Position numbers and translations under genes: made by a program. Source: Candidatus Nitrosopelagicus sp. (GTDB lineage: Archaea > Thermoproteota > Nitrososphaeria > Nitrososphaerales > Nitrosopumilaceae). Taken from it: DNA of 64,000 nucleotides. A model generated the notes under the pieces. That model was not told the origin of the DNA. It searched no databases and was given only the letters and a program-made list of their open reading frames with translations. The stretch covers positions 79,254 to 143,253 of the forward strand of contig JAOMCX010000002.1 in NCBI GenBank assembly GCA_028345195.1, given 5' to 3'. Of the stretch, positions 55,564 through 64,000 are shown piece after piece; position 1 is the first letter of the stretch, and the number at the start of each line of letters is the position of its first letter.

Positions 55564-55914
55564 TTGAAAGAAATTGAGATAAAATTAGAAAGTATGGATA
55601 TCAAACCACATCAAGAGATAATTGGACATATTACAGTAAATTATTCAGGGCTTTATGATGGAGTTGTCATAAACACACAGATTCTTGGTTCAAACGAACT
55701 AGTTGTGTGGAGAGAGTATAATGGAAAAAAGATTGCACAAAATGTTTCAAGATTGTTTGTAAACAAAAATGTAATTCCAGATAACAAAGTAGATTTTATT
55801 GCTACAATTGAGTTTGAACCAACTGAGCAACATGATGTTAAATTTCGTGCATCAATAATTCAACAACATAAAGAAGTAGAAAATGCTCAACTGTTTGCTA
55901 ACTATTCTGCCTAG
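55564..55914 (+). CDS. Hypothetical beta-sandwich-like protein
   Basis: 116 residues with alternating beta strands (IEIKLESMDIKPHQEIIGHITVNY, GVVINTQILGSNELVVW, VDFIATIEFEPTEQHDVKFRASIIQQ) resembling the arrestin-like/Spo0M-type sandwich, without motifs. No signal or membrane span. Start TTG 55564, 39 bases after tRNA-Arg. Overlaps the cupredoxin gene tail-to-tail by four bases. Function unknown. Confidence 0.6.
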   Translation: MKEIEIKLESMDIKPHQEIIGHITVNYSGLYDGVVINTQILGSNELVVWREYNGKKIAQNVSRLFVNKNVIPDNKVDFIATIEFEPTEQHDVKFRASIIQQHKEVENAQLFANYSA

Positions 55915-56408
55915 AATCTTGACTTTGTAATTTCAATAGTACCTGTCATCCAAGGATGTGGGTGACAATGGTATGTGATTACTTTAGCTCCATTTGGAGG
56001 TGCTTTTGTGAATAAAAATTCGTATTCTTCACCAGGCATTAAAACACCAATTGAACCAAACTCACCACTATAAGGATCAGTAATCTCATCAAGGTCGTAA
56101 CTATCAGGAGTAACAGTATGAGGAATTTCATCTTGATTTACCCACCTCACTTTATTATCAATTGTAAGCTGAACTTGAATTGTTTTCGGCATGTAGTTGT
56201 CTTTTTGCTCAGGAGTTGCTGAACCCATGATAATATTTACAACTGTTTCACCGTCAGGATTTAGAATGTGTTCATCTACGAAAACTTTCTGATTTTCTTC
56301 AGGTAGCCAATACATGGTATACCAACTAATGGTTACACTCATTGCAACAATCATTACTAAAATTCCTACTCCGTACGCATGACTAGATTTAGTTTCTGTT
56401 GCACTCAA
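55911..56408 (-). CDS. Membrane-anchored cupredoxin (blue copper protein)
   Basis: 165 residues: one N-terminal TM anchor (about 12-35), then an outer beta-barrel cupredoxin domain with copper ligands in EIPHTVTP (His97) and YHCHPHPWM (Cys148, His151, Met154). Plastocyanin-like carriers replace cytochrome c in ammonia-oxidizing archaea, shuttling electrons from complex III to the terminal oxidase. It is next to, and on the same strand as, the Rieske and cytochrome b genes, supporting that role. Confidence 0.93.
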   Translation of the reverse strand: MSATETKSSHAYGVGILVMIVAMSVTISWYTMYWLPEENQKVFVDEHILNPDGETVVNIIMGSATPEQKDNYMPKTIQVQLTIDNKVRWVNQDEIPHTVTPDSYDLDEITDPYSGEFGSIGVLMPGEEYEFLFTKAPPNGAKVITYHCHPHPWMTGTIEITKSRF

Positions 56409-56452
56409 TAGCTAGCTTGATTTCTAGAAGTCTTATAAAGCTTAGTCAGATT

Positions 56453-58087
56453 TTATGGTTTCTTGAGATCTGACATGCCAATATCTGTGTCTCTTTTTAA
56501 ATCCAAGTCAGCATTATTTGCCTTTATCTCAGGGGTCTCAGGTGCAAGAGTGCCATCTGGGTTTTCAGTAGTTTTAATTTTTTCTTCAATTTTTCCAATT
56601 AACTCGTCCTTTGCCTCAACGTTTGCGGTACTACCACTAGATGAAGATTCATCACCATCAGATAATTCTTTGTGAGTTCCAATCATGGATTTAGTTGCCC
56701 TAATTTTTGCACTTGGTGGAGGTGGAGCGGTTTTTGCCTGGCCCATGGCATATCTATAGACATGGAACATTCCAGCAAATACTACCAATATCAGTCCCGC
56801 AAAGAATAGCGACATGTTATTCATTCCACTAAGTGCGGCATTGTATGCTGCCAAGTTCAAGAACACCTGGAATGCAATTAATGCAACAATTATCCAGTTA
56901 ATCCATTTTTCAGAGAATTCAATATGTGCAACCTTCTTTGGGCCTTTGTCTTTTGCTAGTTTAGCCTTTCTTTCAGCCTCTTTAGCAAGATGGATCATCA
57001 TATAGCTAAATCCAATTCCTAATGGAATTAGCAGTATCATTACCACATAGAGATTGATAGGATCAATTACGAGTCTCTCTACTAATGGGAGTGTAGAATC
57101 AATTGGGATATAGAATCCCCAGTATGTTGTAACCAATATTTGAGCAAGTCCGACTATACCAAATGCTGTAACCCAAGGTCTATCTTTCCATGAGAATTTT
57201 TTATATCTATCAAGGAATGGGACAAGCGCGATAGCCGCTATGAAAAGTCCAGGCCACAGTACACCGGTGACAAATTTATCATATTGTGTCCGCAGGAACG
57301 CGTAAAGTCCGGTGAGATACCATTCGGGAACTGTGATACCTGGCGGCACAGTAGGTTGGAACTTGAATCCCAAGTCAACAGGGAATACACCACCGGTGAT
57401 TAAGATTGCACCTCCGATTGCCATAACCATAGGAACATCAAATACTAAGAATCTTGGGAAGTGAACTGCCATTAAACCAAGCATAACTATTGGTAATACG
57501 AATACATGTTGCGTGTAGAACCGCAGAACAAAATCATGGAATCCACTTCCAAACGCTGCATCTCGAATCGTCGGCCCAGCTACGGGTATGGAATTTGTCA
57601 GCGACGCCGCAATACTGATTGCTAGTTCTGCACGTTCACTAAAGATAATATCATAACCTGTAAATGCTTCAAGAATTGTTACAGTTCCTAGTATAACACC
57701 TGTAACCCATAAAATTTCATTTCTAATTTTGTAACGTCCACTAAAGTATTGATAATACATGTGAAGTAATGCAAGCATTACCATAGCATTTGAACCGTGA
57801 TAGTGTATGTTACGTATGTGGAATCCAAATGGAACCTCATTGTTGATAAACTCTACACTGTCCCACGCTCTATCAAGAATCGGTTCATAATAGAACATCA
57901 ACAACGCACCAGATACACCAAGAATTATGAAAGTGATGAACGTAAGCATTCCTAAGAATCCAAATGGACTTACAAATCTTGCAGGGAATGAAAACTTTAT
58001 TGCAGTAAAGATGGTTCTATCAAGACCATCCCATATCCAATAGATAAAGGCAAGAGTGCCGTTGCGTCTATTTAGCGAAACGGCCAT
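56453..58087 (-). CDS. petB: Cytochrome b of complex III
   Basis: 544-residue membrane cytochrome with the N-terminal cytochrome b6 part (haem His in GFHIRNIHYHGSNAM, ALLHMYYQYFSG, and later RFYTQHVFVLP, AVHFPRFL), the quinol-site PEWYL motif (VPEWYLTGLYAFLR), and C-terminal helices (WINWIIVALIAFQVFL, MNNMSLFFAGLILVV). A hydrophilic tail of about 90 residues, rich in Asp/Glu/Ser/Pro, follows the last helix. The first 20 bases overlap the Rieske gene. Confidence 0.94.
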   Translation of the reverse strand: MAVSLNRRNGTLAFIYWIWDGLDRTIFTAIKFSFPARFVSPFGFLGMLTFITFIILGVSGALLMFYYEPILDRAWDSVEFINNEVPFGFHIRNIHYHGSNAMVMLALLHMYYQYFSGRYKIRNEILWVTGVILGTVTILEAFTGYDIIFSERAELAISIAASLTNSIPVAGPTIRDAAFGSGFHDFVLRFYTQHVFVLPIVMLGLMAVHFPRFLVFDVPMVMAIGGAILITGGVFPVDLGFKFQPTVPPGITVPEWYLTGLYAFLRTQYDKFVTGVLWPGLFIAAIALVPFLDRYKKFSWKDRPWVTAFGIVGLAQILVTTYWGFYIPIDSTLPLVERLVIDPINLYVVMILLIPLGIGFSYMMIHLAKEAERKAKLAKDKGPKKVAHIEFSEKWINWIIVALIAFQVFLNLAAYNAALSGMNNMSLFFAGLILVVFAGMFHVYRYAMGQAKTAPPPPSAKIRATKSMIGTHKELSDGDESSSSGSTANVEAKDELIGKIEEKIKTTENPDGTLAPETPEIKANNADLDLKRDTDIGMSDLKKP

Positions 58088-58670
58088 ATCCTACTACTCC
58101 ATTTTTGTTTGGTCCCCATGTTGGTGGTGTGACAAATAGATTACCTTCAGCGTCTGCTTCAAAATTTAATTCTGGCAATGTGTCAGATGGTGGTGCTTGT
58201 AATGATGCAGGTCCTGCAAATGCAGTACCAGTAACTGGATCATACATGCTTCCATGACATGGACATTCACCGCGCATACGTCCTTCTTGTGGCCAGTATT
58301 TCCATACACACCACAGATGTAGACAAATCATACTATAAGCTCTAAATGAAGAAACATCATTTTTGTCTCCTCCAAATTTTTCTGGTAATCTGATGAATTG
58401 CCATTTACGAAATGCTTCTTCGTCGAGTACGGCATCACCTGTTTTTGGATAAGTGATAACTTCTGCATGATTAATAGGAAAAGTGAAAGCATTTGCTTGA
58501 GAACCATCAGGTAAAATAACAGGTACTTTTTCAGCGGAAGCAGATGATGGATTTGGTAGAAAAGTTCCCCATGGTACAAATGGTGCAAAGGCAAGACCGG
58601 TACCAGTAGCACCCATTAATTTAAGAAAATCACGTCTAGAGAGAGCTTTTTTTTCAGATGTTGCCGACAA
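58068..58670 (-). CDS. petC: Rieske iron-sulfur protein of complex III
   Basis: 200 residues with a twin-arginine-type N terminus (SRRDFLKLMGATG, 11-23) that anchors and exports the folded protein, and 2Fe-2S motifs CLHLWC (Cys116, His118, Cys121) and CPCHGS (Cys136, Cys138, His139). Accepts electrons from quinol and passes them on, probably to the cupredoxin. Starts the Rieske-cytochrome b-cupredoxin group, with the cytochrome b gene overlapping its end. Confidence 0.96.
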   Translation of the reverse strand: MSATSEKKALSRRDFLKLMGATGTGLAFAPFVPWGTFLPNPSSASAEKVPVILPDGSQANAFTFPINHAEVITYPKTGDAVLDEEAFRKWQFIRLPEKFGGDKNDVSSFRAYSMICLHLWCVWKYWPQEGRMRGECPCHGSMYDPVTGTAFAGPASLQAPPSDTLPELNFEADAEGNLFVTPPTWGPNKNGVVGYGRFAK

Positions 58671-58710
58671 CTTAAGTTCAAATCTTGACGGATTGGTTAT
58701 AAACCTTATT

Positions 58711-61700
58711 TCAATTTTTTTGAGGAGTTTTTGATTTTTGTTTTAAAACAACTAAAACAGAAACGATCGCAATAGTAATTATTGAAATAATAATTATCAG
58801 TAGATAATTTCCATCACTTTCTGTGATTTGAGGTGAAATGGTTGAAGTTGGAGATTTTGGTGGATCAATAACCGAGTGATCAATTTCAAACATTATTTTT
58901 GATAATACATTATTTTTAGCCATATCTTGTATAGATATTTCAATTGAGTATTCACCTTCTTCTAAATCACTAACATCAAATGAGTATGATTTTTGATCAA
59001 CTATACGTTCACCGTTAGGTAAAAGAAATGAAAGATAATCAGATGTTGGGAGATTCTGATCAGTAATAGATACTTGAATATCCAAACGTTTTGAAACTAT
59101 AGTATTATTTTTAGATTGTAATTCAAGAGTTGGAGATTTTGAATCTAGGACAAAATTAAATATTTTTGAATTTGTCAAACCAAATTTGTCAACTGCATTT
59201 ATTGTCAGAGAATGTTTACCATCATCTAAAATACTAATATCAAGACCAGTATTATTTAATTGGATTAAATTTCCATCTAATGTGTAAGTTATACTAGCAA
59301 GATTATCTTCAATAATTTCTGGCAAAATTATGTAATTAGATTTTAGAAAATCATCTAGCTCAAGAATTATTTCAGGGGGAATGTCATCTGAGGTTAGTGT
59401 TGAAAATTTTGCAACAAGTGTAACCGGTTCTGTTATATTTTTTCCTTCAAATAAAGTTGAATGAATTAGTAATGAGTGAGTTCCAGTTTGATTAATTGGA
59501 GCAAAGATCAATGTTGAAGTATTATCTTTATTTTTTACAGGGAAAAATCCACCACCTTGACTAAATGGAGAACTACCAAGCCAATCTAATGATGCCCAAT
59601 TCATAAAATGACCAAATACACCAGTTGGCATGTTTGTAGAAATAATTTTACCTTGAGGATCTAGTACAAATGCAGAAAAATTTGTATTTTCATTTTTCCA
59701 TGAAAGTTCTATAGATGCATTGTTAATTGTACTATCTTGTACATCAAGATAATACTGTCTCCAATCACCAGCCATGTAACGATTAGTCATATCAAAAGCA
59801 CCTTTCACATATTCATTATTAAAATTCACATCATTATTTTTTCCAATAAAAGTAAATGGAATATCTTTCTGAATTTTTTCTACAATAACATATGAAACAG
59901 GAACATTTACTGTGTGATGTTCACCTTCAAATTTTATGAATCCATCATAGATACCAGTTTTTTGATCTTGTTGAGTTTGAATATTTACATTAACATCTAT
60001 TGTTTGATTTGGTGGTATGGAAATAATTTCTTTATCTAATGTTACATCAGTCCAAGTATCTTTTTTGAAATAACTTGCAGATAAAGTGTAATCAAATTCT
60101 GTAGAGTTTTCTTTTATTGAACCACCCCAGAACGAATATCTTTCAGGAACAGGGTATATTCCAACAACTGGTTGATTTTCGAAGTGTTCTGTTGGTTTTG
60201 AAACGCGTAATTCTTGCACGGTTCCCCAAGAACCACCTCTGTTTACTAGAGATAATTCATCACTAGCTATTTCAGAATCATCATCTTTGTCTTTCCAATC
60301 ATATAGATACAAAGATGAAATTTTAAGATCATCCGCATATATTGGATTTGTTTGGTTCATGAAATGATCAAAAGAAAAATTAGCATTAAGTACCAATAAC
60401 GAGGAATCTTCAGGTATAATCTTAGAAGAATTTGTGTATATTATTTCAGAGGCTGTAAGATTAGCTAATGGTATGTAATTTGGACGATATGTATTAGATT
60501 TGTTATGATATGAATCCTGTAAGTGAGGTTCTGTTGTTCCATCATAAATGAATTTTTCAATTAGTTTTAGATTTTCAGGAATTACATTGACAGTGAGAGT
60601 ACTATTAGTTGGATTTTCAATTTTGAATGAAGCAGATGTAATATCACCAGGATTTAATCTTCCACCAAACCAGCTAGTTTGAGGAATATTCTCTAATGAG
60701 ATGTTAGGAGATGACATCCCAATTTCTGTGTAATTTAGATTTGTTAATGGTAATTCAAGAATCTGATTAAGATTTTTTGAGGATTCTGTATTGGAGACTT
60801 TGAAAACACCGCCTTCACCATTGATTAAACGAATCGCATCAAGTGAATTGACCATTCCTGTTCCTTGAGTAAATACATCATTTTGCATATCATTTGCAGT
60901 AGACATTAGAATATTTTTCACATCAGATGGAGTATATGCTTGTGATTTTTCATTGAGACTTTGTATAACCAATGCAGCAGTACCAGACACGATAGGTGCA
61001 GACATACTTGTTCCTCCAAACATACCAAATGGATTCTGATCATAATCTTGTGATGGTTTTGTAACAGATGCTGGTGTAAAGCTATAAGCCCCAATGCTCA
61101 TCAAATCAGGTTTTGGGTCACCAATTAACGTTGGGCCTCTACTTGAAAAATCAACCACATGATCAGAATGTTTTGTAGAATTTCCAAATCTAGGTTCATC
61201 TTTGAAAGGTCCGTACCCAACAAAAATATTATTTGTTGTAGCACCTACACTAATTCCAGTAGGAGATGCATTTGGTAATCCGATGGTACCATAACCATGA
61301 CCCGAATTTCCAGCACTGGATATCATTACTACACCAGGATAATCATCAGCAAATGAATTTGGTAGACTTAGGGTAGTCATTACTAAAGATAATAGATCAA
61401 ATCCAGGTGCGTATTCAAAGTTAGGAAATGTCGATACACCCCAACTATTAGATATTATATCAGCTCTAGTATCACCTGAGAATTTCCATTCCACATCATT
61501 ATTGTTAAATCCGGCAGACCAAAGCCACGCATATAGTATATCTCCAAACCACAATGCCTTTACAGGTATTATTTTTGCATCTGGTGCAATACCTCTAATG
61601 TTAAATTTTTTTGTATTATTGTAAATGTCGTATTCGTTAACACCTTTTGATATTATTGTACCTGCACTTCCAGTTCCATGGCCTGAAACATCAGTCATTA

Positions 61701-62967
61701 CACCAAAAAATTCACCATCTCGATCTATTGACGGGAGTAAAGTTCCATTTATGGCACCAAAAGTTTCATCAATATCAGATTCATTTTCAATAACACCATA
61801 AAGATCTAAAACTTGAGCGCCAAGTGTACCTGCACTATAATCAAATTCACCATCATCATTATAATCATAAATCAGAAATTCATTTCCATCACCTATTACA
61901 TGATGAGTATCATCAGTGAAATCAAAATCAAATTCAATTTTTTCATCAGTAGAATTTTTTGTAAAATCCTGCCAAGATGTAGACATATCAGGAATAATAG
62001 TATCATAATATCCAGATTTTTTTGAATCAACAACCAAAACTGGTATAACTTGTGGTTGACTAGGTGAACCTTGATACATCACACCTAAATGATAAATACC
62101 ACTTTTTGATTCGATGTAATCATGTTTATTTTTTCCAATTTGCATATCATCATTTAGTGTTCCATTTAGAAGTGGAGAAGAACCAAACATCGGGAACATG
62201 GAATTATACACTAACAGACTTGTGCCGTCTCCGTTTTGTTCAATATTCAAAAATATTCCACCATCTCTAGATTTTACATAAACATCAGAAGTTGTATTAG
62301 GGAATGAAGATTTTGTAAAATTTTTGATTGTTCCATACTGATCAATGTTTGCTGCAAAAGTAGCATTTGTTAATATCAAACCTTGCCCATCAGGATCTAA
62401 CATTATAGGGAAATTTTTATCATCACGTGCTAATGCATGTTGCATATCAGGATTTGAGAAATCAACGCCGGTATCAATTATAGCAATTGTAACATCATTT
62501 CCTGTAACATTATAGAGATCATGCACACGTTCAGAATTTGCTATGTTTCCAATTGTAGATATTTTACTAACATTATTTTTAGAGATATATTTTGAATTAA
62601 AGTCTGAATGAAAGTCTAATTGAAAATCTTCAATAATATGAAATCCTTTTGATTGAAAAATAGACAATGTACTTTCAGGAATTGCAACTATTGAGAAAAA
62701 TCCATTTGATGATGAGATAGAATATGGTGTTTGAATAAAATTACCAATTTCCGATATTGACCCCTTTCCAAATATCAAATAACGTTTTACTTGCTGTTCA
62801 TTTGAAGGTTCAGAAAATTGGATTATTTTTGATTCATTAAGATTATGATTTTTCTTTTCAAAATTATGACTGATCATATCTCCGTCAAGATATGAAAATG
62901 ATTCAGAGATTAGCGGAGGTATTAGAATCAAAAGAACTAGTAAAAATACTAATTTCATCATGATCAA
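58711..62967 (-). CDS. Membrane-anchored subtilisin-family (S8) protease
   Basis: 1418 residues: signal peptide (about 1-22), N-terminal propeptide-like region, then the S8 domain with triad Asp165 (IAIIDTG), His430 (SGHGTG), Ser654 (GGTSMSAP) and oxyanion Asn554 (SAGNSG). The 265-residue gap between Asp and His is far longer than the usual 35-60 of subtilisins and contains DxNxDGxxD-like loops (DYNDDGEFD, 368-376). The rest holds several beta-sandwich/Ig-like domains (to about 1370) and ends with a C-terminal TM helix and a Lys-rich tail, so the protease is tethered to the cell surface. Start ATG 62967, with ATGs two and three codons in. Confidence 0.9.
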   Translation of the reverse strand: MIMMKLVFLLVLLILIPPLISESFSYLDGDMISHNFEKKNHNLNESKIIQFSEPSNEQQVKRYLIFGKGSISEIGNFIQTPYSISSSNGFFSIVAIPESTLSIFQSKGFHIIEDFQLDFHSDFNSKYISKNNVSKISTIGNIANSERVHDLYNVTGNDVTIAIIDTGVDFSNPDMQHALARDDKNFPIMLDPDGQGLILTNATFAANIDQYGTIKNFTKSSFPNTTSDVYVKSRDGGIFLNIEQNGDGTSLLVYNSMFPMFGSSPLLNGTLNDDMQIGKNKHDYIESKSGIYHLGVMYQGSPSQPQVIPVLVVDSKKSGYYDTIIPDMSTSWQDFTKNSTDEKIEFDFDFTDDTHHVIGDGNEFLIYDYNDDGEFDYSAGTLGAQVLDLYGVIENESDIDETFGAINGTLLPSIDRDGEFFGVMTDVSGHGTGSAGTIISKGVNEYDIYNNTKKFNIRGIAPDAKIIPVKALWFGDILYAWLWSAGFNNNDVEWKFSGDTRADIISNSWGVSTFPNFEYAPGFDLLSLVMTTLSLPNSFADDYPGVVMISSAGNSGHGYGTIGLPNASPTGISVGATTNNIFVGYGPFKDEPRFGNSTKHSDHVVDFSSRGPTLIGDPKPDLMSIGAYSFTPASVTKPSQDYDQNPFGMFGGTSMSAPIVSGTAALVIQSLNEKSQAYTPSDVKNILMSTANDMQNDVFTQGTGMVNSLDAIRLINGEGGVFKVSNTESSKNLNQILELPLTNLNYTEIGMSSPNISLENIPQTSWFGGRLNPGDITSASFKIENPTNSTLTVNVIPENLKLIEKFIYDGTTEPHLQDSYHNKSNTYRPNYIPLANLTASEIIYTNSSKIIPEDSSLLVLNANFSFDHFMNQTNPIYADDLKISSLYLYDWKDKDDDSEIASDELSLVNRGGSWGTVQELRVSKPTEHFENQPVVGIYPVPERYSFWGGSIKENSTEFDYTLSASYFKKDTWTDVTLDKEIISIPPNQTIDVNVNIQTQQDQKTGIYDGFIKFEGEHHTVNVPVSYVIVEKIQKDIPFTFIGKNNDVNFNNEYVKGAFDMTNRYMAGDWRQYYLDVQDSTINNASIELSWKNENTNFSAFVLDPQGKIISTNMPTGVFGHFMNWASLDWLGSSPFSQGGGFFPVKNKDNTSTLIFAPINQTGTHSLLIHSTLFEGKNITEPVTLVAKFSTLTSDDIPPEIILELDDFLKSNYIILPEIIEDNLASITYTLDGNLIQLNNTGLDISILDDGKHSLTINAVDKFGLTNSKIFNFVLDSKSPTLELQSKNNTIVSKRLDIQVSITDQNLPTSDYLSFLLPNGERIVDQKSYSFDVSDLEEGEYSIEISIQDMAKNNVLSKIMFEIDHSVIDPPKSPTSTISPQITESDGNYLLIIIISIITIAIVSVLVVLKQKSKTPQKN

Positions 62968-62994
62968 AAAAGATGTGTCATGAATAATTATAGC

Positions 62995-63990
62995 TTATCT
63001 TCGTCTAGCAATAATTACAATTTGTAATGCCAAAATTATTGCTATTGATGCAACAACAGGGAAAAGTAATGCATTAAGTTGAGATGAACCTTCCTCGATA
63101 TTTCCAACAGAATTAGAGATTAGTACTACACTTTCATCTAAATTTGAACTTGCGTCAGATAATGATGAACCAAAAGTCGAGGTTTCTTGTTTTAGATTAG
63201 CTAGTTCAGTTTTTGTTTCATCTAAAATTTGGTTTAATTCTAAAATTTGTGTGGAAATCCCACGAATATCTTGAGTTAAAACATTAGTTGCACCAGAACC
63301 ATGTGAGATATTTCCTTCATCAAAAGTTACCATATGAAAAACGTATATCCCCTCTAATGCAGGAAGATAATCTACATAATACAATCCTTGATGTAATGTT
63401 TTCAAATCATCTTCTAAATTTTCGACTTGACCATTAGGTAAATGTACATGAGATGTACCAAGTATTTGATTTGGATCATCACCAATTAACAAACCATCAC
63501 TTGATGTTTGAACAAATACACGAAAATCTCTACTTACAGCAGCAGTTTCAGGTGCAAAAACTATTGTACTTACATTTCTTTCAATTGGAACTTGAACAAA
63601 CTCAGATGTGTTTGAGAATTTTACTTCAATTCTTTTTGATATTCCTCCTTGCTGATTAGAGATGACTTCTAAAATGTATGTTCCATATGGAAGATTTGTT
63701 GTTGGTTCATCCCATTCCATTAAAAAATGATGAAAAGAACCATCTTCTCCAGTCATCAATTGTTCAAATTCTGCAATTGTGTCATCGGGAGTAAATAATC
63801 TGATAATAATTGGTTCCTTTGGCATAGCCTGACCATGCACAAATATTGGCTCCCCAGGAGCAAATACCAATTGATTAGTATAAACATCCAAAGTACCTTC
63901 CAATCTCTCCTGAAACACTTCACCATTTGCAAGTGTCATAGGTGTAAAAGACAGTAAGAGGATTGAGAAGAATATTACGTTATAATTCAA
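62995..63990 (-). CDS. Surface protein with beta domains, coiled coil and C-terminal anchor
   Basis: 331 residues: signal peptide (about 1-21, cleavage near LANG), beta-sandwich domain (YTNQLVFAPGEPIFVHGQAM to YGTYILEV) like macroglobulin/Ig modules, a second beta domain, a coiled coil (about 240-300: LELNQILDETKTELANLKQE) and a C-terminal TM helix with RRR stop-transfer (about 308-331). Start is TTG 63990, fixed by an in-frame TAA six bases upstream. Just upstream of the subtilase gene (27 bases), same strand; co-expression is likely. Confidence 0.78.
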   Translation of the reverse strand: MNYNVIFFSILLLSFTPMTLANGEVFQERLEGTLDVYTNQLVFAPGEPIFVHGQAMPKEPIIIRLFTPDDTIAEFEQLMTGEDGSFHHFLMEWDEPTTNLPYGTYILEVISNQQGGISKRIEVKFSNTSEFVQVPIERNVSTIVFAPETAAVSRDFRVFVQTSSDGLLIGDDPNQILGTSHVHLPNGQVENLEDDLKTLHQGLYYVDYLPALEGIYVFHMVTFDEGNISHGSGATNVLTQDIRGISTQILELNQILDETKTELANLKQETSTFGSSLSDASSNLDESVVLISNSVGNIEEGSSQLNALLFPVVASIAIILALQIVIIARRR

Positions 63991-64000
63991 TAATTAATTG

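Overview
The window is a compact, AT-rich, gene-dense chromosomal segment of an ammonia-oxidizing archaeon of the Thaumarchaeota/Nitrososphaeria, most like the marine Nitrosopumilus group. The lineage call rests on several things seen together. There is an archaeal/eukaryotic-type information machinery: TBP, Alba, MCM, a GINS subunit, RFC small subunit, Hel308, aIF6, aIF5B, L7Ae, S28e, L24e, L37e, LSm, Kae1 and arcTGT. There are two adjacent genes of the 3-hydroxypropionate/4-hydroxybutyrate CO2-fixation cycle (ADP-forming acyl-CoA synthetase and 4-hydroxybutyryl-CoA dehydratase). There is a cytochrome b/Rieske complex next to a membrane cupredoxin. Start codons often lie about 25 bases after a TATA box, as for leaderless transcripts.

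Layout. 1-8.4 kb: succinate dehydrogenase flavoprotein; a PadR repressor with a palindromic operator at its start; an isocitrate-lyase-family enzyme; Alba head-to-head with a HEAT-repeat protein; tRNA-Ala; a ferredoxin-NADP reductase-like flavoprotein; then a + strand run of nucleotidyltransferase, IlvE, sugar dehydrogenase, Trm112-like and hexapeptide acyltransferase genes. 8.4-15.4 kb: ferritin, a PLP-lyase/rhodanese fusion, ASCH protein, TBP, and the non-oxidative pentose phosphate operon (transketolase-N fused to ribulose-phosphate epimerase, transketolase-C, transaldolase). 15.5-24.5 kb: DCC thiol protein, leucyl aminopeptidase, then a replication operon GINS-MCM-Hel308 continuing into a lipid-linked sugar transferase, and RFC small subunit. 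24.5-36.7 kb: tRNA-Ser, ferredoxin, aIF6, HisRS, archease, thioredoxin, the L7Ae-S28e-L24e-Ndk-aIF5B operon, GlmM, tRNA-Leu, PurU, creatininase-family protein, LSm-L37e-coiled-coil-RpiA. 36.7-46 kb: dihydropyrimidinase-like enzyme, tRNA-Ala, three zinc-ribbon proteins around a thioredoxin, Sec11-type signal peptidase, the two carbon-fixation genes, RNase H. 46-56 kb: Kae1, YchF-like GTPase, AK6-like kinase, arcTGT with a degenerate zinc site, TPR and GT-C-like membrane proteins, ferredoxin, beta-CASP nuclease, OGG-type glycosylase, tRNA-Arg. 56-64 kb: cupredoxin, cytochrome b, Rieske protein, a 1418-residue membrane-anchored subtilase and a membrane-anchored coiled-coil surface protein.

How the genes fit together. 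Energy conservation (SdhA, ferredoxins, complex III plus cupredoxin) and carbon fixation feed a non-oxidative pentose phosphate route whose subunits are all here (TktN-Rpe, TktC, Tal, RpiA). A nearly identical sequence element lies upstream of the TATA boxes of the FNR-like and ferritin genes and resembles a DtxR/IdeR-type metal box. No mobile element, CRISPR array, prophage, toxin-antitoxin pair or rRNA was seen, and there is no gene-free stretch longer than about 130 bases. I found no clearly new multi-gene defence or metabolic system. The least ordinary items are the TktN-Rpe fusion, the zinc-site loss in arcTGT, the shared metal-box-like element, the PLP-rhodanese fusion, the zinc-ribbon cluster and the TPPII-like insertion in the subtilase.
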